Assembly (NCBI GenBank): GCA_040506705.1
Contig: JBEVWG010000007.1
Location: 1 to 64,000, forward strand
Direction of reading: 5' to 3'
Length of the DNA stretch: 64,000 nt
Origin: Thiodiazotropha sp040506705
GTDB taxonomy: Bacteria > Pseudomonadota > Gammaproteobacteria > Chromatiales > Chromatiaceae
In this document: positions 9,407 through 18,801 of the stretch, piece after piece
Layout: each line of letters begins with the position of its first letter
Numbering within the stretch: position 1 is the first letter of the stretch
Program-made: the position numbers and the translations under genes
Notes under the pieces: model-generated
Told to the model about the DNA's origin: nothing
The model's input: only the letters and a program-made list of their open reading frames with translations
The model's database searches: none

Positions 9407-9949
9407 TTATGACCCTTGGCCTTTCAATTCATTAATTATCGGTAGGAGCTTTTCATTGAACAGTGACATGGTCACCGGCCCTGCATGTTTGTAGTGGATG
9501 ATGCCTTTACTGTCTACCAAGAAGGTTTCCGGGGCGCCGTAGACACCAAGATCGATCGCAGTCCGGCCCTTTTTATCAAAGATATTGATGACATAGGGAT
9601 CTCCAAGCTGTTGCAGCCAGGATTGGGCCTTGTCTCTTTCATCTTTCCAGTTGAGTCCAACGATATCCACCTTGCCGGAACGGGCCAGACGGACAAGGGT
9701 CTGATGTTCAGCACGACAGGATACACACCAGGTTGCCCAGACATTCAACAGGTAGACCTTTCCCTTCAGGTTTTTGTCGCTGATCAAGGTCTCAGCACTC
9801 TCAACTGTTGGCAGGGAAAATTCTGGCACGGATTTACCGATCAAAGGGGATGGGATCTCCCTTGGATTCATCCCCAACCCCTTGAACAGGAAGACCGCAA
9901 TTACTCCGAAAACGAGCAGCGGAACGGAATAACGCAAGTATCGATTCAT
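9407..9949 (-). CDS. dsbE: Thiol:disulfide interchange protein DsbE/CcmG
   Basis: 180 residues with one N-terminal membrane anchor (about residues 8-24) and a periplasmic thioredoxin fold. The active site is WATWCVSCRAEH (Cys75, Cys78), with the cis-Pro region GAPETFLVD near residue 138. It passes electrons to CcmH and apocytochrome c. The CVSC dipeptide differs from the CPTC of E. coli CcmG but keeps both cysteines. It is placed between ccmF (7-base gap) and ccmH, the usual order. Confidence 0.93.
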   Translation of the reverse strand: MNRYLRYSVPLLVFGVIAVFLFKGLGMNPREIPSPLIGKSVPEFSLPTVESAETLISDKNLKGKVYLLNVWATWCVSCRAEHQTLVRLARSGKVDIVGLNWKDERDKAQSWLQQLGDPYVINIFDKKGRTAIDLGVYGAPETFLVDSKGIIHYKHAGPVTMSLFNEKLLPIINELKGQGS

Positions 9950-9956
9950 TTCAGGT

Positions 9957-11954
9957 TCATCTCCCAGTGGCAGCAGCTGCTGCGGTAGCGCTGTTTACCA
10001 TTTCAGCAGAACGTACGCGAGCGGTGCGATAACGTCGGTCGGTAATCGCCAGTAAGCCACCCAATCCCATCAATACACCCCCAAGCCATATCCACCGAAC
10101 GTAGGGTTTGTAGTAGAGACGTAAGCTCCAGTCGCCACCCCCCAGTGGTTCACCGAGAGAGACATAGAGGTCGCGAGTGAAACCCCAATCGATAGAGGCT
10201 TCTGTCATTGGTCTTGTCTGCACGAAGTAGGTGCGTTTTTCAGGCTCCAGAGTGGTGAATTGCTCACCGTTTTTGGAAACCTTGAAACTGCCACGATGGG
10301 CGTTATAGTTCGGTCCGGGGATTCGTTTTACCCCTTCGAAAGCGAACTCATAACCGGCAATCTCACTGACATCACCTGGACTCATGCGGACATCATTCTC
10401 CTGCCCGAAATTAGAGACCATGGTGACACCCACTATGAATACCGCTACCCCCATATGGGCAGTGATCATCCCGTAATAACTGCGGCCGCCGGTTTTGAAA
10501 TCTTGCCAGAATCCACTGAAGCCATGCTTGTTTTTAAGGCGATCCCTGATGTTGACAAGATGAGCAGTAGCTACCCAGAGGGCCAGTCCCATACCGAGTC
10601 CTACCAACCAGTTACCGCCGGAGAACATAGGCAGCAGGCTAATCAGACCAAAAGCCAGACTGACAGCGAAGGCTACCTTGAGCTCTTTGATCAATAAGGA
10701 GGGTTCAGCGTGTTTCCATCTGGAGAGAGAACCTATCCCCATTAACAGTGCCAGGAAGGGCGTTGTGAGTAGGAACATCTTGTTGAACCAGGGAAATCCC
10801 ACTGAAATTTTACCCAGCTCCAAGGCGTCGTAAATCAGGGGTGCCAGAGTACCGAGCAGTACCAGAGCCGCAAACACGGAGAGCAGCAGGTTGTTGCCGA
10901 GTAGAAAGGTCTCCCTTGAGACCAGATCAAATCGTCCACCACTGGTTATATATGGGGCACGCCACGTGTAGAGCAGCAGCGAACCACCAATAACTATCAG
11001 CAGGAATATCAGGATAAAGACACCCCGTGCCGGATCAGAGGCAAAAGAGTGTACAGAGGTGAGTACACCTGAGCGAACCAGGAAGGTACCCAGCAAACTT
11101 AGTGAAAATGCTGATATGGCTAACAATACTGTCCAGCTTTTAAATGCACCACGCTTTTCAGTGACGGCCAGGGAGTGGATCAATGCCGTACCAATCAGCC
11201 AGGGCATGAATGAGGCATTTTCCACCGGATCCCAAAACCACCAGCCGCCCCAGCCCAGCTCATAGTAGGCCCACCAGCTTCCAAGGACGATGCCGAGGGT
11301 TAAAAAGACCCAGGCAACCGTAGTCCAGGGGCGTGACCAGCGAGCCCATGAGGCATCCAGTCGTCCACCAAGAAGTGCCGCTATGGCGAAAGCAAAGGCA
11401 ACCGAAAAGCCCACATAACCCATATAGAGCATGGGGGGATGGATCGCCAGGCCGGGATCCTGAAGCATCGGGTTAAGCTCGCCACCTTCGGAAGGCACCG
11501 GAAAGGTTCTATCGAAGGGATTTGAGGTCAGTAGCATGAACAGCAGAAAGCCGATACTGATCATACCCATCACAGAAAGTACTCTGGATACCATCTCCAG
11601 TGGCAGATTGCGACTGAAACTGGCAATGGCAACACTCCAGCTGGCAAGCAGGAAGGCCCATAGTAGTAATGATCCCTCATGAGCACCCCAAACTGCAGAT
11701 ATCTTGTAGATGTCTGGCAATTTGGTATTGCCATGCTGAGCCACGTAGATTACTGAAAAATCGTTGCTCAGAAAGGCATTTGTCAGAATCAAAAGGGAGA
11801 TAGCCAGAAACACAAACTGGCCCCATGCCAGGCTGCGAGAAGCGGCCATCCATGAGGCGTTATGGGTGTAAGAGCCGATTAAAGGTACCACTGCCATGGT
11901 AACTGCCAGGCAGAGGGAGAGTATTAGGGTGAAATGTCCTAATTCCGGGATCAT
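9957..11954 (-). CDS. ccmF: Haem lyase CcmF
   Basis: 665 residues with about 15 membrane helices. The signature WWD domain is present (GWGGWWFWDPVENASFMPWL, around residue 230). It completes covalent haem attachment to apocytochrome c with CcmH and CcmI. Periplasmic loops carry the expected conserved histidines (for example GAHEGS near residue 90 and AIHPPMLYMG near residue 170). The start overlaps the ccmE stop (ATGA). The size is normal for the family. Confidence 0.95.
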   Translation of the reverse strand: MIPELGHFTLILSLCLAVTMAVVPLIGSYTHNASWMAASRSLAWGQFVFLAISLLILTNAFLSNDFSVIYVAQHGNTKLPDIYKISAVWGAHEGSLLLWAFLLASWSVAIASFSRNLPLEMVSRVLSVMGMISIGFLLFMLLTSNPFDRTFPVPSEGGELNPMLQDPGLAIHPPMLYMGYVGFSVAFAFAIAALLGGRLDASWARWSRPWTTVAWVFLTLGIVLGSWWAYYELGWGGWWFWDPVENASFMPWLIGTALIHSLAVTEKRGAFKSWTVLLAISAFSLSLLGTFLVRSGVLTSVHSFASDPARGVFILIFLLIVIGGSLLLYTWRAPYITSGGRFDLVSRETFLLGNNLLLSVFAALVLLGTLAPLIYDALELGKISVGFPWFNKMFLLTTPFLALLMGIGSLSRWKHAEPSLLIKELKVAFAVSLAFGLISLLPMFSGGNWLVGLGMGLALWVATAHLVNIRDRLKNKHGFSGFWQDFKTGGRSYYGMITAHMGVAVFIVGVTMVSNFGQENDVRMSPGDVSEIAGYEFAFEGVKRIPGPNYNAHRGSFKVSKNGEQFTTLEPEKRTYFVQTRPMTEASIDWGFTRDLYVSLGEPLGGGDWSLRLYYKPYVRWIWLGGVLMGLGGLLAITDRRYRTARVRSAEMVNSATAAAAATGR

Positions 11955-12418
11955 TGAATGCTGGCCTGAGGTTGAGTGTTACCAACGCCCTCATCATGTG
12001 CAGTCTTCAAAGAATCTGCGACTTCTGGGGGCATATAGTTTTCATCATGTTTAGCCAGCACTTCGCTGGCGATGAAAATACCATCCTGATTGAGCTGTCC
12101 CATAGCAACTATGCCCTGACCTTCACGGAACAGGTCGGGCAGAATGCCGGTATATTCCACGGTAACGGCTTCCGCATTATCAGTGACCGAGAAGGCCGTG
12201 GTAAGGCCATCGGGTTTGCGTTTGACACTTTCATTCTGAACCAGGCCGCCAATGCGGAATGGGTGTGCAACCGGAGCTTTGCCTTCAACTACTTCGGAGG
12301 GTGAAAAGAAGAACATCAGATTTTCGTCAAATGCGTTCAATGCCAGCCAGGTGGCAACACCTATACCAGCTACCATTAAACCGATCAGTGTAAGTCGTTT
12401 TTTACGTATGGGATTCAT
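11951..12418 (-). CDS. ccmE: Haem chaperone CcmE
   Basis: 155 residues with an N-terminal membrane anchor (about residues 9-28) and a periplasmic OB-like fold. The haem-binding motif is HDENYMP: His124 forms the covalent bond to haem and Tyr128 is the axial-ligand position. It receives haem from CcmC/CcmD under control of CcmAB and hands it to CcmF. The ATG overlaps the ccmD stop (ATGA). Confidence 0.95.
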   Translation of the reverse strand: MNPIRKKRLTLIGLMVAGIGVATWLALNAFDENLMFFFSPSEVVEGKAPVAHPFRIGGLVQNESVKRKPDGLTTAFSVTDNAEAVTVEYTGILPDLFREGQGIVAMGQLNQDGIFIASEVLAKHDENYMPPEVADSLKTAHDEGVGNTQPQASIQ

Positions 12419-12582
12419 TTCTCTACTTTCCTGGCCCGACGAATTTTTCGGGCGATATCAGTTAATGCGCGTTTTCTTTGCAGCAAAGGAGCAACAATAT
12501 TGGCAACCAGAACGATGAGCGCCAGAAGGAAGGAGGGCCAAACGTAGACTGCGTAGCCACCCATTGCGAAAAATTCACTCAT
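12415..12582 (-). CDS. ccmD: Haem exporter accessory protein CcmD (55 aa)
   Basis: A 55-residue protein too short for most ORF cut-offs. It starts MSEFFAMGGYAVYVWPSF, followed by one membrane helix (about residues 16-35) and a strongly basic cytoplasmic tail (QRKRALTDIARKIRRARK). That is exactly the CcmD pattern: small, one helix, basic tail. CcmD releases holo-CcmE from the CcmABC complex. Its ATG overlaps the ccmC stop (ATGA, 12579-12582) and its TGA overlaps the ccmE start, so it fits the operon with no gaps. An RBS-like GAGGCG precedes it. Confidence 0.93.
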   Translation of the reverse strand: MSEFFAMGGYAVYVWPSFLLALIVLVANIVAPLLQRKRALTDIARKIRRARKVEK

Positions 12583-13325
12583 TTCGCCTCCTGCTCAACC
12601 ATTTCCAATACCCAGCGGCTGTTTCTTTCACGTTCAACAATTTCTGCGCGCGCGCGCATTAAGACCACAGCGCCATAGTAAAGTTTAAATGAGATAGCCA
12701 TGGTCAGCAGAGGGATTAGCATCCTGATATCCATGGAGGGTTTACTGAATTTTGTGACCGAGGCTGTCTGGTGCAAGGTGTTCCACCATTCGACCGAATA
12801 GTGAATCACTGGAATATTAACAACGCCCACCAGGGCAAGGATTGAAACCGCTCTGGCAGCAACCCTTTTGTCTTCGATTGCGCTGTGCAAAGCGATGATG
12901 CCGAGATAGAGAAACAGTAATAACAGCTCAGAGGTCAGTCGAGCATCCCAGACCCACCAGGTGCCCCACATGGGCTTGCCCCATAGAGAACCTGTTGCCA
13001 GGGCAAGGAATGTAAAGGAGGCGCCGACAGTGGCGCTGCTGATAACCACTATTTCAGTGATTTTTATCCGCCACACCAGGCTGATCAATCCAGAAACCGC
13101 CATCACGACATAGATGAACATTGACATCCAGGCGGCTGGAACATGGATGTACATGATGCGATAACTTTCGCCCTGCTGATAGTCAGGAGGGGCCACGAAC
13201 AAACCATAGTAGAGGCCGACCACCAAAGTGATCAGAAAACTGACCATGAACCAGGGAACCAGTTTACCCGCAACGTTATAGAAATAGCGGGGAGAACCCA
13301 TTTGATGAAAGAAGCGTATGATCAT
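12579..13325 (-). CDS. ccmC: Haem exporter/ligase protein CcmC
   Basis: 248 residues with six membrane helices and the WWD motif GTWWVWDARLTSELLLLFLYL (around residues 120-140), which holds haem for attachment to CcmE. Flanking periplasmic histidines include the one in YIHVPAAWMSM near residue 60. It starts 1 base after the ccmB stop and overlaps ccmD. Length is normal. Confidence 0.95.
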   Translation of the reverse strand: MIIRFFHQMGSPRYFYNVAGKLVPWFMVSFLITLVVGLYYGLFVAPPDYQQGESYRIMYIHVPAAWMSMFIYVVMAVSGLISLVWRIKITEIVVISSATVGASFTFLALATGSLWGKPMWGTWWVWDARLTSELLLLFLYLGIIALHSAIEDKRVAARAVSILALVGVVNIPVIHYSVEWWNTLHQTASVTKFSKPSMDIRMLIPLLTMAISFKLYYGAVVLMRARAEIVERERNSRWVLEMVEQEAK

Positions 13326-13326
13326 A

Positions 13327-14010
13327 TCAACTTAGACTAATTCTCAGTGAAGCGGCAGTGGCCAAGGGCGCCAGTACCAGGGAGCCTACCAACATCGCTG
13401 CCAGAATAGACAATTGCGCGGTGATTGGTATGCCGATTATGGCTGTTTTAACAGCATCTGTAGCAAATATCAGCACTGGAACATATAAGGGTAAGACCAG
13501 CAGCGAAAGAATCACGCCGCCACGTCTCAACCCGACAGTCAGTGCAACCCCAACAGACCCAATGAGGCTGAGCACAGGTGTTCCCAGTATTAAGGTTAGC
13601 ATCAGGGTGGGAATGGCAGATCCGGGGATGTTCAATAACACCGCCAGTAGGGGGGCAACGATAAACAGGGGTAAGCCTGTCACGAGCCAATGGGCCAAAA
13701 TCTTCGCCAACACCAGAATGGAGACGGGGTGGGCACTCAACATAAACTGTTCAAGAGAGCCGTCATCAAAATCAGAACGGAACATGCTGTCCAGAGAGAG
13801 TAGGGAGGCCAGCAGTGCGGCGACCCAGATAACCCCAGGACCTACAGCTTCGATAAGTTTGGCGTCGTTGCCGATGCCAAGAGGGAACATCGCGGTCACC
13901 AGAACAAAAAACAGCATTGGATTGACCAGCTCTGAACGTCGGCGATAGGCGAGCAACAGATCCCTTTTCAGGAGCAGGCTAAAAGCGCTGGTTAGGGAGA
14001 GTGTACTCAT
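13327..14010 (-). CDS. ccmB: Haem exporter permease CcmB
   Basis: 227 residues with six predicted membrane helices. The family pattern SEL.NPMLFFVLVTAMFPL lies near the N-terminus, and FDDGSLEQ (near residue 81) is the conserved cytoplasmic loop. It forms an ABC-type complex with CcmA that uses ATP to release haem-loaded CcmE. Its start overlaps the ccmA stop by ATGA. Confidence 0.94.
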   Translation of the reverse strand: MSTLSLTSAFSLLLKRDLLLAYRRRSELVNPMLFFVLVTAMFPLGIGNDAKLIEAVGPGVIWVAALLASLLSLDSMFRSDFDDGSLEQFMLSAHPVSILVLAKILAHWLVTGLPLFIVAPLLAVLLNIPGSAIPTLMLTLILGTPVLSLIGSVGVALTVGLRRGGVILSLLVLPLYVPVLIFATDAVKTAIIGIPITAQLSILAAMLVGSLVLAPLATAASLRISLS

Positions 14011-14660
14011 CTTTCAGACAGATTTACGCGCACCAGTTCGACCTCATCCCTAAAGCCAACTCGATGGTGAGTGGTCATGGCAGCCATGCCGCCTTGGTTG
14101 AGGTGCCCCTCAAACAGTCGCTCCATATGTTCTATGCCTTTACGATCAAGTGAGGTGAATGGTTCATCGAGTATCCAAAGCTTTGCGTCGGTGACCAGCA
14201 GGCGTGCGATAGCGAGTCTACGCTGCTGTCCTGCTGAAAGATTACGGGTAGGTACATCTTCGAAGCCGTAAAGACCAACCTGTTCCAGTGCATGCTCCAG
14301 GTCTATACCCTCTTTGGCCTTGCCCAGACCTTGGGCAATACGTAGATTCTCCAGGGGTGTCAGGTCGAGTTTTGAGCCATCTTTGTGTCCAAGATAGGCT
14401 ATGTGTTCATGGAACTCTGGGCCCTGCATGAAAATATCTTTACCTTCCCAGAGTAATTTACCGGATTCGGGGAGGCGAATGCCGCATAAGATCCTCAATA
14501 GTGAGGTTTTGCCACTGCCATTTCTACCCTCAAGAACCAGGGCTTGTCCAGGATTGATCGTAAAATCAAGATCCTCGAACAGCATTCGATCGTCCCTTAT
14601 GCAGGAGAGGGCTCTCGCTTCAAATGTCGCAGTGGAATGGGGGGAAGATGAGGTTGTCAC
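14007..14660 (-). CDS. ccmA: Cytochrome c biogenesis ATP-binding protein CcmA
   Basis: 217-residue ABC ATPase with Walker A GRNGSGKTS (about residues 45-53), signature LSAGQQRRLAIARLL (about residues 141-155), Walker B LWILDEPF and the switch His in TTHH. First gene of the operon ccmABCDEFGHI. The likely start is a GTG at 14660, since no in-frame ATG gives a full ABC fold. The upstream minus strand is AT-rich (TATAAATACGATAAAGATAAA) and could hold the promoter, but I cannot fix the -35. Confidence 0.93.
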   Translation of the reverse strand: MTTSSSPHSTATFEARALSCIRDDRMLFEDLDFTINPGQALVLEGRNGSGKTSLLRILCGIRLPESGKLLWEGKDIFMQGPEFHEHIAYLGHKDGSKLDLTPLENLRIAQGLGKAKEGIDLEHALEQVGLYGFEDVPTRNLSAGQQRRLAIARLLVTDAKLWILDEPFTSLDRKGIEHMERLFEGHLNQGGMAAMTTHHRVGFRDEVELVRVNLSER

Positions 14661-15394
14661 AAGTTTAGTCGTTTATCTTTATCGTATTTATAAGGCCAGA
14701 TAATATAAATTCAGCCGGCACAGCCAGGACTGCTTTCATCTCGCAAATACAGAATAAGCCAGTTCCGGACTCTCTGTACGCTTAACAGCCTCTATTTTTA
14801 ATGTTTTGTTAGCAGAACCTAGCCTGACAACAATACCTGAACTCACACAGGAGTCTCAACAAAAAAAAGCTTTGGGCCAATTAGCCGAGTGAATTATCCG
14901 TTCAGTCTATATGTGTGGGTTAATATTCCCAAACTAGGACAGCGGAATGCCAGAATTTATTCAACATCGAACTGTTTTTTACTCATAAATCGGTATTAGG
15001 TCACGAAAATCGATGGGACCTACCATTTGATAAAGCGATACAGGATATTGCAAGTGTGGTGTTTGGATACGCACTCCTGAAATCAGGTGTGCATAGAGTA
15101 GATCTTAGGAGGCTTGTGGCGCCTTGATAATGACTTGCTCTTGTTCAAAACTCTGGAGATTAGGGGTTCTGTCAGCAATGTTGGACGTTTGCCAAAAGAG
15201 AGTCATGCAGAAAGCGACTGCCAACATTAAAAGAAATTTCACCGATTGTACCCCCGGAACATTGTATGGTGGTGAAATGGTAATGCCTTATCAGGCAGAA
15301 TTTTTATGAGGTGGAATATATAGTAATTACCCTGACTCCGCTAGTGTAGGAAGCAATTGATTTTGATCCAGGTCACCAAAAGTGAGTCTTTCGG
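14661..15394. other. 734-bp region without a recognised gene
   Basis: It contains a stem GCACTCCTGA/TCAGGTGTGC (15071-15092). A good Shine-Dalgarno (TAGGAGG near 15107-15113) is followed only by short or broken reading frames. A plus-strand 61-codon ORF (15124-15309) overlaps a shorter frame that begins at the TTG right after the RBS. None resembles a known protein. The region may be the remains of a decayed gene, or simply the promoter zone of ccmA (minus). Confidence 0.5.
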
Positions 15395-15712
15395 CTATTT
15401 TTTTAGCTGTATTAGTATTTGATTATTCTCTATTTTGACAGGAAATGTAGCAATTGCCTCTGTAGCCGGCTCTTCCAGAGGTAGACCTGTTTTAAGACAA
15501 AAGCGGCTACCATGTAGAGAGCATTTAATGTTTTGTCCTTGAATGCAGCCAAGATAGAGCGAAACATCCTCATGGCTGCATTGATCATTCACAGCGTATA
15601 TTTGACCTTCTGCGTTGACGATCAGATAGCGATGTTGTTCGAAATCGAATCGCTTCATTTTGCCTGGAGGCAATTCATCAGCGGCTGCGACCTTGATCCA
15701 TTGTTCCTGCAT
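15395..15712 (-). CDS. Rieske [2Fe-2S] ferredoxin-like protein
   Basis: 105 residues from the ATG at 15712, or 109 from a GTG at 15724 that touches the upstream stop. The two Rieske half-sites are clear: CSH and CSLHG, with cysteines and histidines spaced CxH-x16-CxxH. No signal peptide, so it is cytoplasmic. It resembles the small ferredoxins of ring-hydroxylating dioxygenases and NirD-type subunits, a soluble one-electron carrier. No partner oxygenase or NirB lies nearby. It is probably cotranscribed with the TrpD2-like gene immediately upstream. The physiological partner is unknown. Confidence 0.85.
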   Translation of the reverse strand: MQEQWIKVAAADELPPGKMKRFDFEQHRYLIVNAEGQIYAVNDQCSHEDVSLYLGCIQGQNIKCSLHGSRFCLKTGLPLEEPATEAIATFPVKIENNQILIQLKK

Positions 15713-15723
15713 TTTTACATCCA

Positions 15724-16827
15724 CTATACGAGCCGTTCAGCAGCTCTACCTGAATCCAGAACCTGTCGAACCTGGGCGGCAGCTTTTTCAAGGGAATCAT
15801 GTCGGCCAGCATGCCATAGAGACAATGAACAGCTGTAGACCAGTGAGTCATAGGCAGGGCCTGGTTCACCTTGAAGCGCACGCAAGCCGGTATTAGCGGC
15901 CAGTTGTGCTGCTTGTGAGACATCAGATATACGTGCGACGTCATCACCGCTGTTATTGATGGCGGGATGATCAGGTAAGGGAACAGCGCGAACAGACTGC
16001 TTGATCGACAGGCTTTCCGGAGAGATTTCCACCGCTTGCTCCTCTCCCATATCGTCATAGCGAAAGAGCATACCCTGCTGTCTCAATGAGGGGATTACAC
16101 CACCCTCTGTGCCGCGCACCAATAGGCATCCCTCAAATTCTGCAAAGCGAGCAAGTGAAGCATATTTTGCTGGATATGGCTTATGAACATAGCCGGTGAC
16201 CAGGTGAGTCTTTTTTTGTGCTGTAATCGGTTTTGCAAGAACTTCAACCGTTGTCAGCACCTGACGTTTGATAATTCTTTTGCGAATGTCGGTCAGATCG
16301 TGAAGGCCCGGACAGAAGGTCTTTTGATCCACATAGGCCCATCCTGACTCGGGATTCTCAATGCGGGATACCGCTTCATCCAGACTCATATCGACATTGA
16401 TACCTGCTGCCTGAAGAATATGGCGGTGGGTGACACCAAACTTGGGACCTACTGCATCGAGGCCGTGGCTGACACAGGGCAGTCCGCAAGCAGCGAGGAG
16501 AGCCGGAATCATCGGGGCAACAGGCAGATTTCGATTCATGCCGTCATAGGGGTCAGCCAAAGAGATCAGCTCCTCTACGTTGGCTGTACGACTATCAGAA
16601 ATATTCAGAATCGCCTCTAAAGCACCCTTGTTTTCATCATCGGTTTCCCGCTTCATACGCAGAGCTATCAAAAAAATAGCGGTCTGAACATCGTCGATCT
16701 CACCTCGAAGAATAGCTGACATACCCTCCCTGGCCTCATCCAGTGAGATATCTTTGCTCAGTTCCGGGCCAGTGGCGATGCGTTGAATAATGGAGTGCAT
16801 CAAAGTTGCTGAAGTATTGTTTGTCAT
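15724..16827 (-). CDS. Anthranilate phosphoribosyltransferase-like protein (TrpD2/YbiB family)
   Basis: 367 residues from the ATG at 16827. The longer frame (to 16956) is rejected because a strong promoter lies inside it. Helical N-terminal domain (IIQRIATGPELSKDISLDEAREGM) and phosphoribosyltransferase-like C-terminal domain of glycosyltransferase family 3 are visible. Where true TrpD has the PRPP-binding GTGGD motif, this protein reads ACGLPCVSHGLDAVGPKFG, so synthesis of phosphoribosyl-anthranilate is unlikely. The TrpD2/YbiB family is reported to bind nucleic acid instead. There are no trp genes around. It is followed directly by the Rieske gene. Confidence 0.75.
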   Translation of the reverse strand: MTNNTSATLMHSIIQRIATGPELSKDISLDEAREGMSAILRGEIDDVQTAIFLIALRMKRETDDENKGALEAILNISDSRTANVEELISLADPYDGMNRNLPVAPMIPALLAACGLPCVSHGLDAVGPKFGVTHRHILQAAGINVDMSLDEAVSRIENPESGWAYVDQKTFCPGLHDLTDIRKRIIKRQVLTTVEVLAKPITAQKKTHLVTGYVHKPYPAKYASLARFAEFEGCLLVRGTEGGVIPSLRQQGMLFRYDDMGEEQAVEISPESLSIKQSVRAVPLPDHPAINNSGDDVARISDVSQAAQLAANTGLRALQGEPGPAYDSLVYSCSLSLWHAGRHDSLEKAAAQVRQVLDSGRAAERLV

Positions 16828-16888
16828 TTCTACTACCTGACGGCTTGGGGGCCTGCCGAATGATCTATTAGAGATAGGTTTGCGGGGG

Positions 16889-16916
16889 AGTATAAAAAAC
16901 TTAGTAAAATTGTCAA
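16889..16916 (-). promoter_or_regulatory. Sigma-70 promoter of the TrpD2-like gene
   Basis: Read on the minus strand: TTGACA (16916-16911), a 16-base spacer, then TATACT (16894-16889). The expected start of transcription is near 16882, giving a leader of about 55 bases to the ATG at 16827. A perfect -35 with a 5-of-6 -10 makes this one of the clearest promoters in the window. It also settles the start codon of the gene. Confidence 0.75.
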
Positions 16917-17053
16917 GAATTACTGCCGGACACTCCGTGGGGTGTTTTTTTGGCAAACGCGGTAGCTGTTAGCCAATGGGAGCTGTGGAGATCCCCAGGA
17001 ATCGCCAGTCAAGCAAGCAAAGTCCGAGGCTAGCGAACCTGAGCAGGAAAAGC

Positions 17054-17347
17054 CTAGCGGTGCAGTACCGAAGTCAATACATGGTTATATTCAAAGAATA
17101 CAGAGTAACTCGGATAGTCCCAACGGGTGATAGGGGGATCGCCCACACTGGGATGGGCTGCGCTGGGTTGACCGAATCGCTGACTTACCTGGTCCATTGT
17201 CATACTGCGGCTAGGACGGGGTATCCCCTCTTCACTGTTGATCGGTGCAGTGTCGATTGAATCAATCAACAGCACTTCCGCAGTGACGGATTGAGATATC
17301 AGGCAGGCAAACAGGGTGATGGATAGGGCGGTAATGCGAAAACTCAT
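17054..17347 (-). CDS. Small secreted protein of unknown function
   Basis: 97 residues with a clear Sec signal (hydrophobic core about residues 6-20, cut at VTA-E). The mature part has MTMDQVSQRFGQPSAAHPSVG, then ITRWDYPSYSVFFEYNHVLTSV. This is the pattern of small periplasmic proteins with an SmpA/OmlA-like beta module: a helix with V..RFG.P followed by W.Y....V.F....V. No lipobox cysteine is present. It is monocistronic, and its start lies 206 bases from the divergent lolC start. The exact role is unknown. Confidence 0.7.
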   Translation of the reverse strand: MSFRITALSITLFACLISQSVTAEVLLIDSIDTAPINSEEGIPRPSRSMTMDQVSQRFGQPSAAHPSVGDPPITRWDYPSYSVFFEYNHVLTSVLHR

Positions 17348-17553
17348 CTGAGCAACTCCGAATTTGTCTCTTCAAGAAGGAATATAGCACTCTTGTCTAA
17401 CTATAGGAAACCATGAGCAATTAATCGGAATGAAAAGCGTGAACTGCATAAAACCCAGATGCAGTTGACAGATTTCATAATCTAATCAATTCAGGTAATT
17501 TTTTTTGCCAGGGTATGCGGTTTAGTGGCAACTTTGTGTTTTAATGCCGAGCT

Positions 17554-18801
17554 ATGTTTAAACCGATCGAATTATTTATCGGCCTGCGCTATACACGAGC
17601 AAAACGTCGAAATCACTTCATCTCCTTTATCTCAATGATCTCCATGGTCGGGATCATGCTTGGGGTTGTGGCTTTGATTGTTGTGTTATCAGTTATGAAC
17701 GGCTTTCACAAAGAGATCCGTGAACGGATTCTCGGAATGGCCTCCCACGCAACAATTTCCGGCGTCAATGGGGAGCTGACAGATTGGCGGGAAGTTCAAT
17801 CTGAAGCTGCCAAATTTCCCCATGTGATCGGAGAAGCCCCCTATGTTGAGGGGCAGGGCATGTTGATCAGTGGTCAGAAAGTCAGTGGTGTGCTTTTGAG
17901 GGGGATCTTGCCAGAAGAGGAAGGTGAGGTCTCTGAAGTTATATCATCCATTATCCATGGATCGATAGAGACATTGCAGCCAGGAGATTACGGTATTGTT
18001 CTGGGGCGTGAACTTGCTTCAGTTCTGGATGTTGGAGTTGGCGATAGGGTCACCCTGGTAACGCCACAGGTCAACGTAACACCTGCCGGGATAATGCCAC
18101 GATTGAAACGTCTCAGGGTCAGCGCCATTTTTCAGGTGGGTATGGGAGAGTATGACCGTGGTGTTGCTATTCTGCATATCATAGATGCAGCGAAACTGAT
18201 GCGTTTGCAGGATGGGATTACCGGTATTCGATTGAAATTGGATGATCTCTATCTGGCACCTCAGGTTTCCCGTGAGTTGGCGATGAAGATGGGGGGCTAT
18301 TACCGTATCAGCGACTGGACTATGCAGCATCGAAACTTCTTTTCTGCACTAAGAACCGAGAAACGGATGATGACCATTATCCTCTCCCTGATCGTTGCTG
18401 TGGCAGCTTTCAATATAGTTTCGACAATGGTTATGGTTGTTACTGATAAACAGTCAGATATTGCAATCCTGCGTACCTTAGGCGCATCACCCCAGTCGAT
18501 TATGGGGATTTTTATGGTTCAGGGGGCGACAATCGGTATTGTGGGGAACATTCTCGGAATGGCCGGGGGCATGCTGCTGGCCCACAATGTGGAAGAGATT
18601 GTGAGTTGGATAGAGCGCACATTGAGTGTCGACTTTCTCGATCCCAGTATCTACTACATCACCAAGCTGCCATCAGATCCCCATACCAGCGATATGTTGT
18701 TTATTGGTGGCATGGCCTTTCTGATTACGCTGATTGCAACACTCTATCCAGCGTGGAAAGCATCCCGCACCCAGCCTGCTGAGGCATTGCGATATGAGTG
18801 A
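17554..18801 (+). CDS. lolC: Lipoprotein-releasing ABC transporter permease (LolC/E family)
   Basis: 415 residues. N-terminal FIGLRYTRAKRRNHFISFIS and a first membrane helix (about residues 25-47) are diagnostic of LolC/LolE. A large periplasmic domain (about residues 50-265) is followed by three C-terminal FtsX-type helices. With LolD it extracts outer-membrane lipoproteins from the inner membrane and passes them to LolA. Only one permease gene is present here, so either a homodimer (LolF-like) forms or a second permease is elsewhere. The stop overlaps the lolD start by 8 bases. Confidence 0.9.
   Translation: MFKPIELFIGLRYTRAKRRNHFISFISMISMVGIMLGVVALIVVLSVMNGFHKEIRERILGMASHATISGVNGELTDWREVQSEAAKFPHVIGEAPYVEGQGMLISGQKVSGVLLRGILPEEEGEVSEVISSIIHGSIETLQPGDYGIVLGRELASVLDVGVGDRVTLVTPQVNVTPAGIMPRLKRLRVSAIFQVGMGEYDRGVAILHIIDAAKLMRLQDGITGIRLKLDDLYLAPQVSRELAMKMGGYYRISDWTMQHRNFFSALRTEKRMMTIILSLIVAVAAFNIVSTMVMVVTDKQSDIAILRTLGASPQSIMGIFMVQGATIGIVGNILGMAGGMLLAHNVEEIVSWIERTLSVDFLDPSIYYITKLPSDPHTSDMLFIGGMAFLITLIATLYPAWKASRTQPAEALRYE

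Noticed and set aside
15124..15309. 61-codon plus-strand ORF in the gap after ccmA
   Set aside because: The good RBS upstream points to a different, shorter frame. No recognisable domain and no codon-pattern support.
16929..16950. ACACTCC-GT-GGGGTGT stem followed by seven Ts (plus strand)
   Set aside because: It looks like a terminator, but no plus-strand gene lies upstream and it sits just behind the TrpD2-like promoter. Possibly it blocks antisense transcription, but unsupported.
15724..16956. Longer start for the TrpD2-like gene
   Set aside because: The extension would contain the TTGACA/TATACT promoter and adds no conserved residues.
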